A DNA stretch of 64,000 bases, from positions 1 through 64,000 of the forward strand of contig CAKOWI010000005.1 in assembly GCA_934122275.1 (NCBI GenBank), read 5' to 3'. The DNA comes from an uncultured Bacilli bacterium (GTDB taxonomy: Bacteria; Bacillota_I; Bacilli_A; RF39; UBA660). This document shows, in pieces, positions 15,847 to 24,700 of the stretch (within the stretch, counting starts at the first letter, position 1; each line of letters opens with the position of its first letter). The notes under the pieces are model-generated. The model did not search any database. It saw only the letters and a program-made list of their open reading frames with translations, and was not told where the DNA came from. The translations under genes and the position numbers were made by a program.

Positions 15847-15852
15847 ACATGG
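15826..15852. other. attR of the serine-recombinase element
   Basis: Element arm CCGTGTATAA (15826-15835), eleven bases, then core ACATGG (15847-15852) and the resumed amidase frame TGGAACAGACCCCGG. With attL it predicts excision to a scarless gene. Confidence 0.75.
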
Positions 15853-17224
15853 TGGAACAGACCCCGGATCATCTAGTGGAGATATAATTGAAAAGGATTA
15901 TACTTTAAAGATTGCAAATTATATGTATAACAGATTTAAAGATTTAGGAATACCTACTGTAATAACTAGGACGGAAGATACTACTTTAAATCCAACTGAT
16001 AGAATTAATACAATTAGACCAAATATTACAAGTAGTGATGATATAGTTATATCTAATCACTTGAATGCAGGAGGTGGCGACGGTGCTGAAATAGTCTACG
16101 CCCTAAGAAACGATGATACATTATCTAAAATGATACTTGATAACATAGAAGAAACAGGACAAAATATAAGAAAATGGTACCAAAGAAAACTACCATCAAA
16201 TCCCAACAGAGACTACTACTACATAATTAGAAATACAGAACCAGCTGAATCAATACTAGTAGAGTATGCATTTTTAGATTCAACAAAAGATGATAGAAAA
16301 CAAATTAAAAATGATTGGGAAAAGTGGGCAGAAGCAGTTGTAAAGGCAGTTGCTGACTATAAAGGATACAACTATGTTATGCCTGGAGAAAACACAGTAA
16401 ATGATACATACACAGTTCAAAGGGGAGATAGCTTATGGTCTATTGCTAAAAGATTTAATGTAGGAGTTAATGAACTAAAGCAAACCAATAACCTAAATAC
16501 GAATTTAATAAGTGTAGGTCAAAAATTAATAATTCCAGGAGTTGCACCATCTTCACAGACCAATATTAATTACGTAGTCCAAAAAGGAGATAGCCTATGG
16601 TCAATTGCAAATGCAAATAATACAACAGTAGATGAGCTTGCTAATTTAAATGATTTAGACGTAACTACCATATACGTAGGTCAAGTACTTAAAATTCCTA
16701 ATACGACACAACAACCAACACCTGATACTGAAACAACATACATAGTTCAAAAAGGTGATACACTATACTCCATAGCACTTAAATATGGAACTACGGCAGA
16801 GGCAATAATTAATAAAAACAATCTAACATCCCCAGTTATAAGTATAGGTCAGGTTTTAACAATTCCAAGTGATACAGAAAGTACAGGAGAAAAACAAGAT
16901 CAAGGTGTAACAACTAATAATACATATATAGTACAAAAGGGCGATAGCTTATGGAGTATATCAAGAAAATACAATGTAAATGTAAATGATATTAAACTTG
17001 CTAATAATTTAACTAATGATATCCTAACTATAGGTCAAATTTTAACGATACCAAGCGTAAGAAATAGCGAAGACTACATAGAATCTAATTTATATGTAGT
17101 ACAAAAAGGTGATAGTCTATGGTCGATAGCTAATGAATTTAAGGTAAGTATTAACGAAATAAGAATGATAAACAACCTAAGTACTGATATTTTAAATATA
17201 GGTCAAACACTTATTATCCCATAA
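15848..17224 (+). CDS. 3' part of the split N-acetylmuramoyl-L-alanine amidase with five LysM domains
   Basis: This frame lacks its own start at the junction; the first internal ATG is 15923. Joined to 10695-10720 it encodes 465 residues: an Amidase_3 domain (about 1-165) with zinc ligands His8 (left fragment), Glu22 and His78 (ISNHLNAGG) and catalytic Glu146 (LVEYAFLDS), then five LysM repeats, each with a variant of VQKGDSLWSIA and ending GQxLxIP. It cleaves the amide between MurNAc and the stem peptide; LysM binds glycan. No signal peptide even when restored, as for mother-cell lytic amidases such as CwlC. As it stands, a product from 15923 would bind wall but not cut it. Confidence 0.88.
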   Translation, partial: HGGTDPGSSSGDIIEKDYTLKIANYMYNRFKDLGIPTVITRTEDTTLNPTDRINTIRPNITSSDDIVISNHLNAGGGDGAEIVYALRNDDTLSKMILDNIEETGQNIRKWYQRKLPSNPNRDYYYIIRNTEPAESILVEYAFLDSTKDDRKQIKNDWEKWAEAVVKAVADYKGYNYVMPGENTVNDTYTVQRGDSLWSIAKRFNVGVNELKQTNNLNTNLISVGQKLIIPGVAPSSQTNINYVVQKGDSLWSIANANNTTVDELANLNDLDVTTIYVGQVLKIPNTTQQPTPDTETTYIVQKGDTLYSIALKYGTTAEAIINKNNLTSPVISIGQVLTIPSDTESTGEKQDQGVTTNNTYIVQKGDSLWSISRKYNVNVNDIKLANNLTNDILTIGQILTIPSVRNSEDYIESNLYVVQKGDSLWSIANEFKVSINEIRMINNLSTDILNIGQTLIIP

Positions 17225-17275
17225 AAAAAGCTTGATGATGTGATTCCAAAATTTCACATACATTAAGCCTTTTTT
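17223..17275. terminator. bidirectional terminator between the split amidase and cwlJ
   Basis: GCTTGATGATGTGA pairs with TCACATACATTAAGC around a 10-base loop, with an A run on the left and T run on the right, so it can stop both converging transcripts. Confidence 0.75.
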
Positions 17276-17699
17276 AATGCAATTCTTTACATACCCCTTT
17301 AGCCGGTTCATAAAAACAATGATTTTTATATTTTCCTGCATTACTTTGATTAAACCACGTATCTTTACAAGAATTATTAGCTCCTGGTGAATAAAACCAT
17401 AAAGCATTTGTTGCAGGATGAAAATACTCACCCTTAATTATTCTCTTTGCTAAGTTTTTTTCAGCAGCAGTTGATGCACTTTGAAAAAGTGCACTATTCG
17501 TACCAGAAAATCCGCCTGGAGATTGATATACCATGTCGTAAATACTTCTAGTATTTTTAAAGTCCAGGCAATTGGCAATTACCCTGTTTATTCCAACGTT
17601 ACCAACCATTAGCATTCCTAAATTTCCTTCCCCAAGAGCTTCCGCTCGCATTAACCTTGCTAATAAATCAAGTTCTTTTGCAGTATATTTAACTATCAA
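17274..17699 (-). CDS. cwlJ: CwlJ/SleB-type cell wall hydrolase (spore cortex lysis)
   Basis: 141 residues, the length of Bacillus CwlJ, comprising one Hydrolase_2 domain: DLLARLMRAEALGEG with the conserved Glu, VGNVGINRVI, SIYDMVYQSPGGFSG and ALWFYSPG. CwlJ-type enzymes open spore cortex peptidoglycan at germination and, in Bacillus, need GerQ for coat localisation; a gerQ homologue is at 25265. No signal peptide or peptidoglycan-binding domain, as in CwlJ and unlike SleB. It starts with TTG at 17699, spaced correctly from AGGTGA. Last gene of a three-gene minus-strand operon. Confidence 0.85.
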   Translation of the reverse strand: MIVKYTAKELDLLARLMRAEALGEGNLGMLMVGNVGINRVIANCLDFKNTRSIYDMVYQSPGGFSGTNSALFQSASTAAEKNLAKRIIKGEYFHPATNALWFYSPGANNSCKDTWFNQSNAGKYKNHCFYEPAKGVCKELH

Positions 17700-17741
17700 A
17701 ATAAATCACCTAATAAATTATATTCCTTATACTAAAATTAT

Positions 17742-17924
17742 TTACAGATTACTTTTACTAGTGATTTTAGTTTTTTTTATCTCATTTTTATTTGAATTAT
17801 CCGAATTAATTGCTGATAATATTGAAATAGCAAGAAACAAAATTCCTAGAATTATAAAAACTAGGTCTCTAATTATTCTTGTTTTTAGTTTCTTTTTTTG
17901 AATTAAAAGCTCGTCTTTTTTCAC
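17742..17924 (-). CDS. small single-pass membrane protein (60 aa)
   Basis: 60 residues: a basic helical head (LIQKKKLKTRIIRD), one membrane helix (LVFIILGILFLAISILSAI) and a polar lysine-rich tail. GTG start at 17924 with GAGGTGG upstream. It lies between the LysM pseudo-amidase (59 bp) and cwlJ (42 bp) on the same strand. I do not recognise a family; in this context it may be a spore or forespore membrane protein, which is inference. Confidence 0.55.
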   Translation of the reverse strand: MKKDELLIQKKKLKTRIIRDLVFIILGILFLAISILSAINSDNSNKNEIKKTKITSKSNL

Positions 17925-17983
17925 TTAAACCACCTCTATTAATATATTAACATAATATTTTAATGCAAGTGATATAAATTTTA

Positions 17984-19183
17984 TTATGCATCAATAATTA
18001 ACTTTTGCCCGATAGATAAACTATTTGATGATAAATTATTGAGTTTTTTAATCTTATCCACAGTAGTATTATAATTTTTAGCAATAATCCACAGACTATC
18101 TCCTTTTTTTACGGTATATGTAACATAATTAGACGTACTAGGAATTATTAGTTTTTGTCCAATAGATAAACTATTACTCGTTAAATTATTTTCAGACTTT
18201 ATTTTATCCACAGTAGTATCATATTTATTAGCAATAATCCACAAACTATCACCCTTTTTAACTATATAAGTTATTTTATTACTAGGTAAATTATCATTTG
18301 CATCGCTTATTATAAGTTTTTGCCCGATAGATAAATTATTTGATGATAAATTATTAAGCTTTTTAATGTTATCCACAGTAGTATTATTCTTGTTAGCAAT
18401 ACTCCACAAGCTATCACCTTTTTTAACTATATAAGTAGTCTTGTTATCCACAGCATCTTCTTCACTATTAGGTCTAATTTTTAGTATTTGTCCGATTTTT
18501 AAATTATTCGATGATAAATTATTAAGCTTTTTAATGTTATCCACAGTAGTATTATTCTTGCTAGCAATACTCCACAAGCTATCATTCTTTTTTACGATAT
18601 AATATCCATCTAAATTATTTGGATAGTAAGATACACCTGCATACGTTAAAATAGCTTTTACCACAGCTTCAGCTAAACTTTCATATTCATTTTTAATTTT
18701 ATTTGCATCACTTGCATTATCAACATAGCCGTAATTAACTATTATGGTCTGATTATTTTTTGTATTTCTTATTAACAAATCATCATCTAATGCAGTATCG
18801 ATACTGTTTCTTTGCTGATAATACTTTTTAACATTAGAATCAACGTCTTCCAAATTAGAAGCAATTAAGCTAGCTAATTTACTGTTATTTCTAAGAGCAT
18901 AAATTATTTCAATTCCGCTATTTCCACCCTTATTTAATCTATTTGATAAAACTATAATATCATTTCCATTACCATATTTATTATTAATTAAATTTACTCT
19001 TTCGTCTGTTGTTAAAGTTGAATCATCATCTCTTACCAAAAAACTATCTATACCAAGCTCATTTAAACGATTATTGATGTATCTGGAAATCAATAATGTG
19101 TAATCCTTTTCAACTATACCATTACCACTATTTCCACTTATGCTTCCACCAGCATTAGCATCAATTGCAACTTTATATGCCAT
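17984..19183 (-). CDS. catalytically degenerate amidase-like protein with four LysM domains
   Basis: 399 residues, colinear with the restored split amidase: an Amidase_3-like domain (to about residue 185) and four LysM repeats (IVKKGDSLWSIANK type). The motif DAGHGG has become DANAGG (His to Ala11), the second zinc His in SNHLNA is Arg82 in SNRLNK, and the catalytic Glu of VEYAF is Asn in VNYGY. Only the Glu25 ligand survives. It probably binds peptidoglycan without cleaving it. The ATG at 19183 follows AAGGGTG; the longer frame has no ribosome site. First gene of an operon with the small membrane protein and cwlJ, so a spore-wall role is likely. Confidence 0.88.
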   Translation of the reverse strand: MAYKVAIDANAGGSISGNSGNGIVEKDYTLLISRYINNRLNELGIDSFLVRDDDSTLTTDERVNLINNKYGNGNDIIVLSNRLNKGGNSGIEIIYALRNNSKLASLIASNLEDVDSNVKKYYQQRNSIDTALDDDLLIRNTKNNQTIIVNYGYVDNASDANKIKNEYESLAEAVVKAILTYAGVSYYPNNLDGYYIVKKNDSLWSIASKNNTTVDNIKKLNNLSSNNLKIGQILKIRPNSEEDAVDNKTTYIVKKGDSLWSIANKNNTTVDNIKKLNNLSSNNLSIGQKLIISDANDNLPSNKITYIVKKGDSLWIIANKYDTTVDKIKSENNLTSNSLSIGQKLIIPSTSNYVTYTVKKGDSLWIIAKNYNTTVDKIKKLNNLSSNSLSIGQKLIIDA

Positions 19184-19256
19184 AAACATCACCCTTATAA
19201 TATTTTATGTAAATAAAATTTAAACGAAACAAATATATATTAATAGGAGGTGCTAT

Positions 19257-19949
19257 ATGTTAGCAATTGTAACTTCAGATAATAATTACATTAATAATAT
19301 TTTAGAGGAAATTAAACATAATAAAGAGCAAAGTCCCCCATATTCTAGTGTTTATAAATGTAATTATAAAAATCATGAGTTTTTGCTTGTTGTAACAGGA
19401 TATGGAAAAGTTAATATCGGTAGTACTTTAAGATATATTTGTGATAAATACCCTGTTAAAGTTGTTTTAGCAATAGGAACAGCTGGTAGTATTTTAGATA
19501 CTAATGATATTTTTAGTGCAGTAATTCCAATTACCACTTTAGAATTTGATGTGGATTTTACTCCTAACGGGTTTGCACCTGGTGTTATTCCAAAATTAAA
19601 AAAAGGAATGTATAAAACCAATGATGATTTAACAGAATGTCTAGTAAACGCATGTAAGTTAAATAAAATAAATTATTCTAATGATATAATTGCAACCTCA
19701 GATATGTTTGTTTGCAATTATAGTTTATCAAATAGCATTAGAAGAGAATACAACGCTGGTGCAGTAGATTGTGAGGCAGGATGTATTGGCCAATTTGCAT
19801 ATATGAATGATATTCCGTATGCAACTTTAAAAGTGATATCTAATTATGCCAACAATAATGGTATAAAGCAATATAATTTATATGATGATGAAGCATCGAT
19901 AATAGTTCAGAAAATAACCAATAAATTTTTAAAGCTTTTTTTTGAATAG
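19257..19949 (+). CDS. mtnN: 5'-methylthioadenosine/S-adenosylhomocysteine nucleosidase family
   Basis: 230 residues of the PNP_UDP_1 superfamily. It would hydrolyse MTA and SAH to adenine plus the ribosyl sulphur compound, clearing methylation by-products. Visible blocks are VVTGYGKVNIGSTLRYIC, VLAIGTAGSI, IIATSDMFV and GAVDCEAGCIGQFAY, where the Glu matches the purine/ribose-binding Glu of MtnN, and VISNYANN with the late catalytic Asp replaced by Asn (family ISDxA). The Asp/Asn change makes exact specificity less certain. AGGAGGTG precedes the ATG. Divergent from the LysM operon. Confidence 0.75.
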   Translation: MLAIVTSDNNYINNILEEIKHNKEQSPPYSSVYKCNYKNHEFLLVVTGYGKVNIGSTLRYICDKYPVKVVLAIGTAGSILDTNDIFSAVIPITTLEFDVDFTPNGFAPGVIPKLKKGMYKTNDDLTECLVNACKLNKINYSNDIIATSDMFVCNYSLSNSIRREYNAGAVDCEAGCIGQFAYMNDIPYATLKVISNYANNNGIKQYNLYDDEASIIVQKITNKFLKLFFE

Positions 19950-19992
19950 TATAATTGCGTAATGATTCTCTTATAATAGTAATGGTGATAAA

Positions 19993-20457
19993 GTGAAATT
20001 TAATTTGAAAAGATTTTTGTTAATCTTAATTATAACTTTTGTTGTTGGTAGTTTTTTTAGTTTTCTTACTATGAATAATATGGAAACGTATTTAGAACTT
20101 GCAAAACCGGTTAATGTTCCGAAGATAGTATTTCCTATAGTATGGACCATATTATTTATATTAATGAGTATTTCTTGCTATATAGTAAGTAATAGTAAAA
20201 GCAAGGAAAAAGATAATGCAATTATAATATATGCAGTACAATTAGTTATAAATTCTATATGGAGTTTACTTTTTTTTGGATTTGATTTATATTTAATATC
20301 TGCACTATGGATAGTACTGTTAATGATTTTTGTAATAGTAATGATAGTAAAATTTTATAAAATAAATAAACTTTCAGCATACTTACAAATTCCTTATGTT
20401 ATATGGCTTATTTTTGCTCTTTACTTAAACATAGGAATTTATATGTTAAACAGATAA
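19993..20457 (+). CDS. tspO: TspO/MBR family membrane protein
   Basis: 154 residues with five membrane helices and the TspO pattern: an early PKIVFPIVWTILFILMSISCY block, QLVINSIWSLLFFG and PYVIWLIFALYLNIGIY. Family members bind porphyrins and respond to stress; the bacterial role is not settled. It uses a GTG start at 19993 after ATGGTGATA. Single gene. Confidence 0.88.
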   Translation: MKFNLKRFLLILIITFVVGSFFSFLTMNNMETYLELAKPVNVPKIVFPIVWTILFILMSISCYIVSNSKSKEKDNAIIIYAVQLVINSIWSLLFFGFDLYLISALWIVLLMIFVIVMIVKFYKINKLSAYLQIPYVIWLIFALYLNIGIYMLNR

Positions 20458-20590
20458 TAATTAATAAAGTTAATCTTAATTTTAAGATATAAGCTTTATA
20501 CTATTATCTGTTTTTTAATAATTATTAATAAAAAATGTAGTGCTATTTTAAGATTTTTATTATATAATATATCACCAAGAGGGTGGTATT

Positions 20591-21292
20591 ATGGCATATA
20601 TTGAATTTAAAAATGTTAATAAAATATATAAAATGGGTGAAGTTGAAATAAAGGCACTAAATAAAGCTTCATTTAATGTTGAAAAAGGAGAACTAGTTGT
20701 AATATTAGGACCATCTGGTGCTGGTAAAACTACTTGCTTAAATATATTAGGTGGAATGGATAGTGCAACAAGTGGTAAAGTATTAGTAGATAATAAAGAC
20801 ATAACTAATTATAGTAATAAAGAATTAATAATGTATCGTAGAAATGATATAGGTTTTGTTTTTCAGTTTTATAATTTAGTACAGAATTTAACTGCATTAG
20901 AAAACGTTGAACTTGCTGTTCAGTTATGTAAAGATCACTTAGATCCTAAAACTATTTTAAACAAAGTAGGACTAAAAGATAGAATGAATAATTTTCCGTC
21001 TCAATTATCCGGTGGGGAACAACAACGTGTTGCAATAGCACGTGCAATCGCTAAAAATCCAAAATTACTCTTATGTGATGAACCAACAGGTGCATTAGAC
21101 TACAAAACAGGTAAACAGATATTAAAATTACTAGAACAAACAGCTAGAAAAGAAAAGATGACCGTTATAATAATTACTCATAATGCTGCAATAGCACCGA
21201 TGGCAGATAAGGTTATTAAATTTAAAAATGGTAGTGCAAGTGATATCATAATAAATAAACAACCAAAAAGTATTGATGAAATAGAGTGGTAA
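20591..21292 (+). CDS. ABC transporter ATP-binding protein (MacB/LolD type)
   Basis: 233-residue ATPase with Walker A GPSGAGKTT (about 38-46), Q-loop FVFQFYNLVQNLTALENV, signature LSGGEQQRVAIARAI, Walker B LLLCDEPTGALD and switch ITHN. The class drives FtsX-like permeases in mechanotransmission, lipoprotein or peptide handling. It precedes the giant permease by 2 bp and must work with it. GAGGGTGGTATT lies before the ATG. Confidence 0.95.
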   Translation: MAYIEFKNVNKIYKMGEVEIKALNKASFNVEKGELVVILGPSGAGKTTCLNILGGMDSATSGKVLVDNKDITNYSNKELIMYRRNDIGFVFQFYNLVQNLTALENVELAVQLCKDHLDPKTILNKVGLKDRMNNFPSQLSGGEQQRVAIARAIAKNPKLLLCDEPTGALDYKTGKQILKLLEQTARKEKMTVIIITHNAAIAPMADKVIKFKNGSASDIIINKQPKSIDEIEW

Positions 21293-21294
21293 TT

Positions 21295-24200
21295 ATGAAA
21301 AAAGATAGAATTAATACAACAAGTATAAGAGAAATAAAGCATTCTTTTAAAAGATTTTTATCACTACTTGTTATGAGTATGTTAGGAGTAGGTGTTTTTG
21401 TTGGTATTAAAATGGCTTCTTTAGATATGATGAAGTCAGTAGATAAATATTATGATGATACCAACTTATATGATATAAAGGTTATATCTACATTAGGACT
21501 TACTAATGATGATATACACGCTATAGAAAAAATTGATGGAATAAAAAAAGTATATGGTTCTTATTCTAAAGATGTAATTGCAAGCACTAAAGATGAAGAG
21601 CTAGTTTTAAAAGTAATTGGGATAAATGATGAAGTAAATAAAATTGAGATATTAGAGGGCAGAATGCCTAAAAATAATGATGAAGTTATTATAGAAAAAG
21701 CAATGAAAAATAAGGAATCACTTAATATAGGTGATTATGTAACTATAAATGATGACACATTTAAAGCTAAGAAGCTTAAGATAGTTGGAATAGTTAAAAG
21801 CCCACTATATATAGTTAGTGAAACAGGCTCTACTAATAGAGGAAATACTAATATAGGTACAGGGAAAATAAACTATTATGTATATGTAAATAATGATAAT
21901 TTTGATATAGATTATTTTACTGAGATTTATATTACAGTAGATGGTGCTAAAAAATATACTACTAATAGTGATGAATATAATAAGAAAATAGATTTAGTTT
22001 TAAGTGAAATTAATAAAATTAAATCTGAAAGACAAAATGAAAGATATAATAGTATTTATAATAAGGCAAATGATGAAATTCAAAAGAATTATGATGAAAC
22101 AGAAAGTAAGCTTATGCAAGCTAAAAGTAAACTTGATTCTTACGGAACTGAACTTGCGGTTGGTAAGAAAACGTTAGATGATACAAATAGTAAATTATTA
22201 AGTGCAAAAGAAAAACTAGAAAATACTGAAAAAACACTTAATGATTCAAAGGAAAAGCTTGATGATTTCTCGGCTCAGTTAAAAGATGCTAGAAATAAGT
22301 TAGATGAAAGTAAGCTAAAATTAAATAGTGAATTAGAAAAGTATGGTTTAACTTTAGATGATATAAATAATATATTATACTTTGTTCAAAATGGTAGTAC
22401 TAAGGATTTAATAATAAGCAAAATCCCATCTGATACGCCTGGATACGAGGACATAGTTAATGCTATAAATCAAATATATGATTTGGGTTTTGAAGAGGAT
22501 ATAAAAGAATTTATTAATGAACCAAATAAAAAAGATTATATTATAAGTAAGATACCAGAAGATACTATAGGCTATGATAAAATAGTTGAGGCAATAAATT
22601 ATATTGATGATTTAAATTTAAAAGATTACATAAATAATCCAGATAATATAGATTCAATAATTGATAAGATACCAGAAGATACTATAGGCTATGATAAAAT
22701 AGTTGAAGCATTAAATAATTATAAAGAAAATCAAAAAAAAATTAATGAATTAATTAATGGAATAAAAGAAATAAATAAAGCAGAAAAAGAGTATGATGAG
22801 TCACTTAAACTATATAATCAACTATTAAGTAGCTATAATGAGGGATATAATACATACATTAAATATTATAATGAATATCAAAATGGACTTAGTGAATATA
22901 ATAATGGTCTAAATAAATATAATAGTAGTTTATCTTTATATAATTCTAAATTAAAAGAATATTATGACAGTAGAAAGATATTTAACATAAAGATTAATGA
23001 AGCTAAAGAAAAATTAAGTGAAATACCAGAATGCAAATGGTATATGTATACTAGATTGGATGATAATGGTTATTCTAGTTTTATAGATGATGGAAATAGT
23101 TTATCTAATTTAGCTAAAGTTTTTCCAACTATATTCTTTGTGGTAGCAATATTAATAAGCTTAATTTCAATGTCTAGAATGGTGGAAGATGATAGAGGTA
23201 ATATAGGAACATTAAAGTCGCTTGGTTTTAGTAATAAACATATAAGAAGAAAGTATATACTTTATTCGAGTATAGCTACGCTAACTGGTGGAATAATAGG
23301 TTCAATATTTGGTTTTTACTTATTACCTAAGTTTATTTGGAATATATATAAAATATTATTTGATGTACCTGTATTTGAATATGATTATAATCCAATAAAT
23401 ATAATTCTAGGAATTACTATAGCAGTAATATGTATATGTGGTACAACATTACTTACAATAAGAAGAGTTGTTAAAGAAAAGCCTTCTGATTTAATGAGAC
23501 CAAAAGCTCCATCAAATGGAAAAAGAGTAATCTTAGAGAGAATTCCTCTAATTTGGAATCATATTAATTTTTCAAATAAAATAACTGCAAGAAACTTATT
23601 TAGATATAAGAAAAGAGTATTTATGACAATTGGTGGTATATTAGGTTGTACAGCTCTTATGTTATCTGGATTTGGAATACGTGATTCAATTATGAAAATG
23701 CCAGATAAACAATATAAAGATATATTTAACTTTGATGAGATGGTTTATTTAACTGGTAACAATAATAAAGAGGAATTAGACAAGATTTTTGATTCTAATA
23801 ATATAACAAAAAGACTTGATATAAATATGATGGTTTCAGCACAAGCTAGTGGATATGATGTTAATATATTTGTTCCTTATGAAAATGATATGAAAGGTAT
23901 AGTAAATCTAAAGTCATTAGATGCTGGAGAAAGATTAAATTTGGAGGAAAATAAAGTTATAATATCTGATAAATTATCTGAACTAATAGATAAAAAAGTT
24001 AATGATAAAATAATACTTAAGGATTCTTATAATAAAGAGTATAAATTTGTTATATCGGGTATATGTGAAAACTATGTAAGTAACTATGTATTTATGGATA
24101 AGAATACATATGAAAAAAATATCGGAGAATATAATACTAACATATCATTCTTAAAGTTAGATGATTTAAAAGTAGAAGAGTCATTATCTAGAAAGATATT

Positions 24201-24675
24201 AGAAAATAATAACGTTATGAGTATTATGTCAGTTAATCAAACAATTAAGAGTGTTAATAACATGCTAAAATCTTTAAATAGTGTTGTTGCAATACTAATC
24301 TTTCTATCTGGTGCTTTATCTTTTGTTGTTTTATATAATTTATCATACATAAATATTAGTGAGAGAAAACGTGAAATAGCAACACTTAAAGTTCTTGGAT
24401 TTACTGATAAAGAAGTTGATGATTATATAGTTAAAGAAACAGTAATTTTAACCATTATTGGTATAGTAATTGGATTAATATTTGGTATATTTTTAACTAA
24501 TGTAATTCTTGATACTGTTGAAATAGAAGTAGTAAGATTTGTTCATCATATAAACATTTCTAGCTACATAATAACTTCATTTATAGTAATGCTCTTTACA
24601 ATTATAGTTAGTGTAATAATTCATTTTACTCTAAAGAAAATAGATATGATTGAATCACTTAAAAGTGTAGAATAA
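21295..24675 (+). CDS. FtsX-like ABC transporter permease with long coiled-coil extracytoplasmic domain
   Basis: 1126 residues. First helix near residues 20-45, then a MacB-like periplasmic/extracellular region, then a long coiled coil (about 235-340 and 480-570), three FtsX-type helices (VFPTIFFVVAILISLISM, etc.), a basic linker, another helix (MTIGGILGCTALMLSGFG), a second external domain and a final three-helix FtsX block ending in MIESLKSVE. Between the coils, a roughly 40-residue unit recurs three times (ISKIPEDTIGYDKIVEAIN type). Such permeases usually handle cell-surface substrates or peptide sensing. Start 21295 is preferred over GTG 21286, which overlaps the ATPase end. Confidence 0.9.
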   Translation: MKKDRINTTSIREIKHSFKRFLSLLVMSMLGVGVFVGIKMASLDMMKSVDKYYDDTNLYDIKVISTLGLTNDDIHAIEKIDGIKKVYGSYSKDVIASTKDEELVLKVIGINDEVNKIEILEGRMPKNNDEVIIEKAMKNKESLNIGDYVTINDDTFKAKKLKIVGIVKSPLYIVSETGSTNRGNTNIGTGKINYYVYVNNDNFDIDYFTEIYITVDGAKKYTTNSDEYNKKIDLVLSEINKIKSERQNERYNSIYNKANDEIQKNYDETESKLMQAKSKLDSYGTELAVGKKTLDDTNSKLLSAKEKLENTEKTLNDSKEKLDDFSAQLKDARNKLDESKLKLNSELEKYGLTLDDINNILYFVQNGSTKDLIISKIPSDTPGYEDIVNAINQIYDLGFEEDIKEFINEPNKKDYIISKIPEDTIGYDKIVEAINYIDDLNLKDYINNPDNIDSIIDKIPEDTIGYDKIVEALNNYKENQKKINELINGIKEINKAEKEYDESLKLYNQLLSSYNEGYNTYIKYYNEYQNGLSEYNNGLNKYNSSLSLYNSKLKEYYDSRKIFNIKINEAKEKLSEIPECKWYMYTRLDDNGYSSFIDDGNSLSNLAKVFPTIFFVVAILISLISMSRMVEDDRGNIGTLKSLGFSNKHIRRKYILYSSIATLTGGIIGSIFGFYLLPKFIWNIYKILFDVPVFEYDYNPINIILGITIAVICICGTTLLTIRRVVKEKPSDLMRPKAPSNGKRVILERIPLIWNHINFSNKITARNLFRYKKRVFMTIGGILGCTALMLSGFGIRDSIMKMPDKQYKDIFNFDEMVYLTGNNNKEELDKIFDSNNITKRLDINMMVSAQASGYDVNIFVPYENDMKGIVNLKSLDAGERLNLEENKVIISDKLSELIDKKVNDKIILKDSYNKEYKFVISGICENYVSNYVFMDKNTYEKNIGEYNTNISFLKLDDLKVEESLSRKILENNNVMSIMSVNQTIKSVNNMLKSLNSVVAILIFLSGALSFVVLYNLSYINISERKREIATLKVLGFTDKEVDDYIVKETVILTIIGIVIGLIFGIFLTNVILDTVEIEVVRFVHHINISSYIITSFIVMLFTIIVSVIIHFTLKKIDMIESLKSVE
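22420..22715 (+). repeat. three tandem coding repeats inside the ABC permease
   Basis: Three units read KIPSDTPGYEDIVNAIN, KIPEDTIGYDKIVEAIN and KIPEDTIGYDKIVEALN at about 40-residue spacing. The second and third are nearly identical in DNA over about 46 bp (around 22551-22596 and 22671-22716), pointing to a recent duplication. Confidence 0.8.
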
Positions 24676-24700
24676 AAAGGATTGCATAGGCAGTCCTTTT
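24675..24700. terminator. bidirectional terminator
   Basis: AAAAGGATTGC pairs with GCAGTCCTTTT around ATAG, between the converging permease and lemA genes. Confidence 0.8.

Larger units (their letters stand above)
10717..15848. mobile_element. 5.13-kb integrative/intervening element with a large serine recombinase
   Basis: Unit length is 5,132 bp. It splits an amidase gene precisely at the shared ACATGG. It carries a large serine recombinase whose stop codon lies 24 bp from attL, two minus-strand small-gene clusters, a truncated cold-shock gene, an unknown 273-residue protein, a methyltransferase tail and an IS3 orfA remnant. No phage structural, replication or conjugation genes are present, so it is not self-transmissible as seen. 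It resembles the degenerate prophage-derived elements that interrupt sporulation genes, such as skin. Confidence 0.88.

Noticed and set aside
18010..18600. CRISPR-like periodic repeats
   Set aside because: The periodicity comes from four LysM coding repeats in frame; there are no unique spacers and no cas genes.
17984..19183. Second active amidase
   Set aside because: Three of four active-site residues expected for Amidase_3 are substituted, so activity is unlikely.
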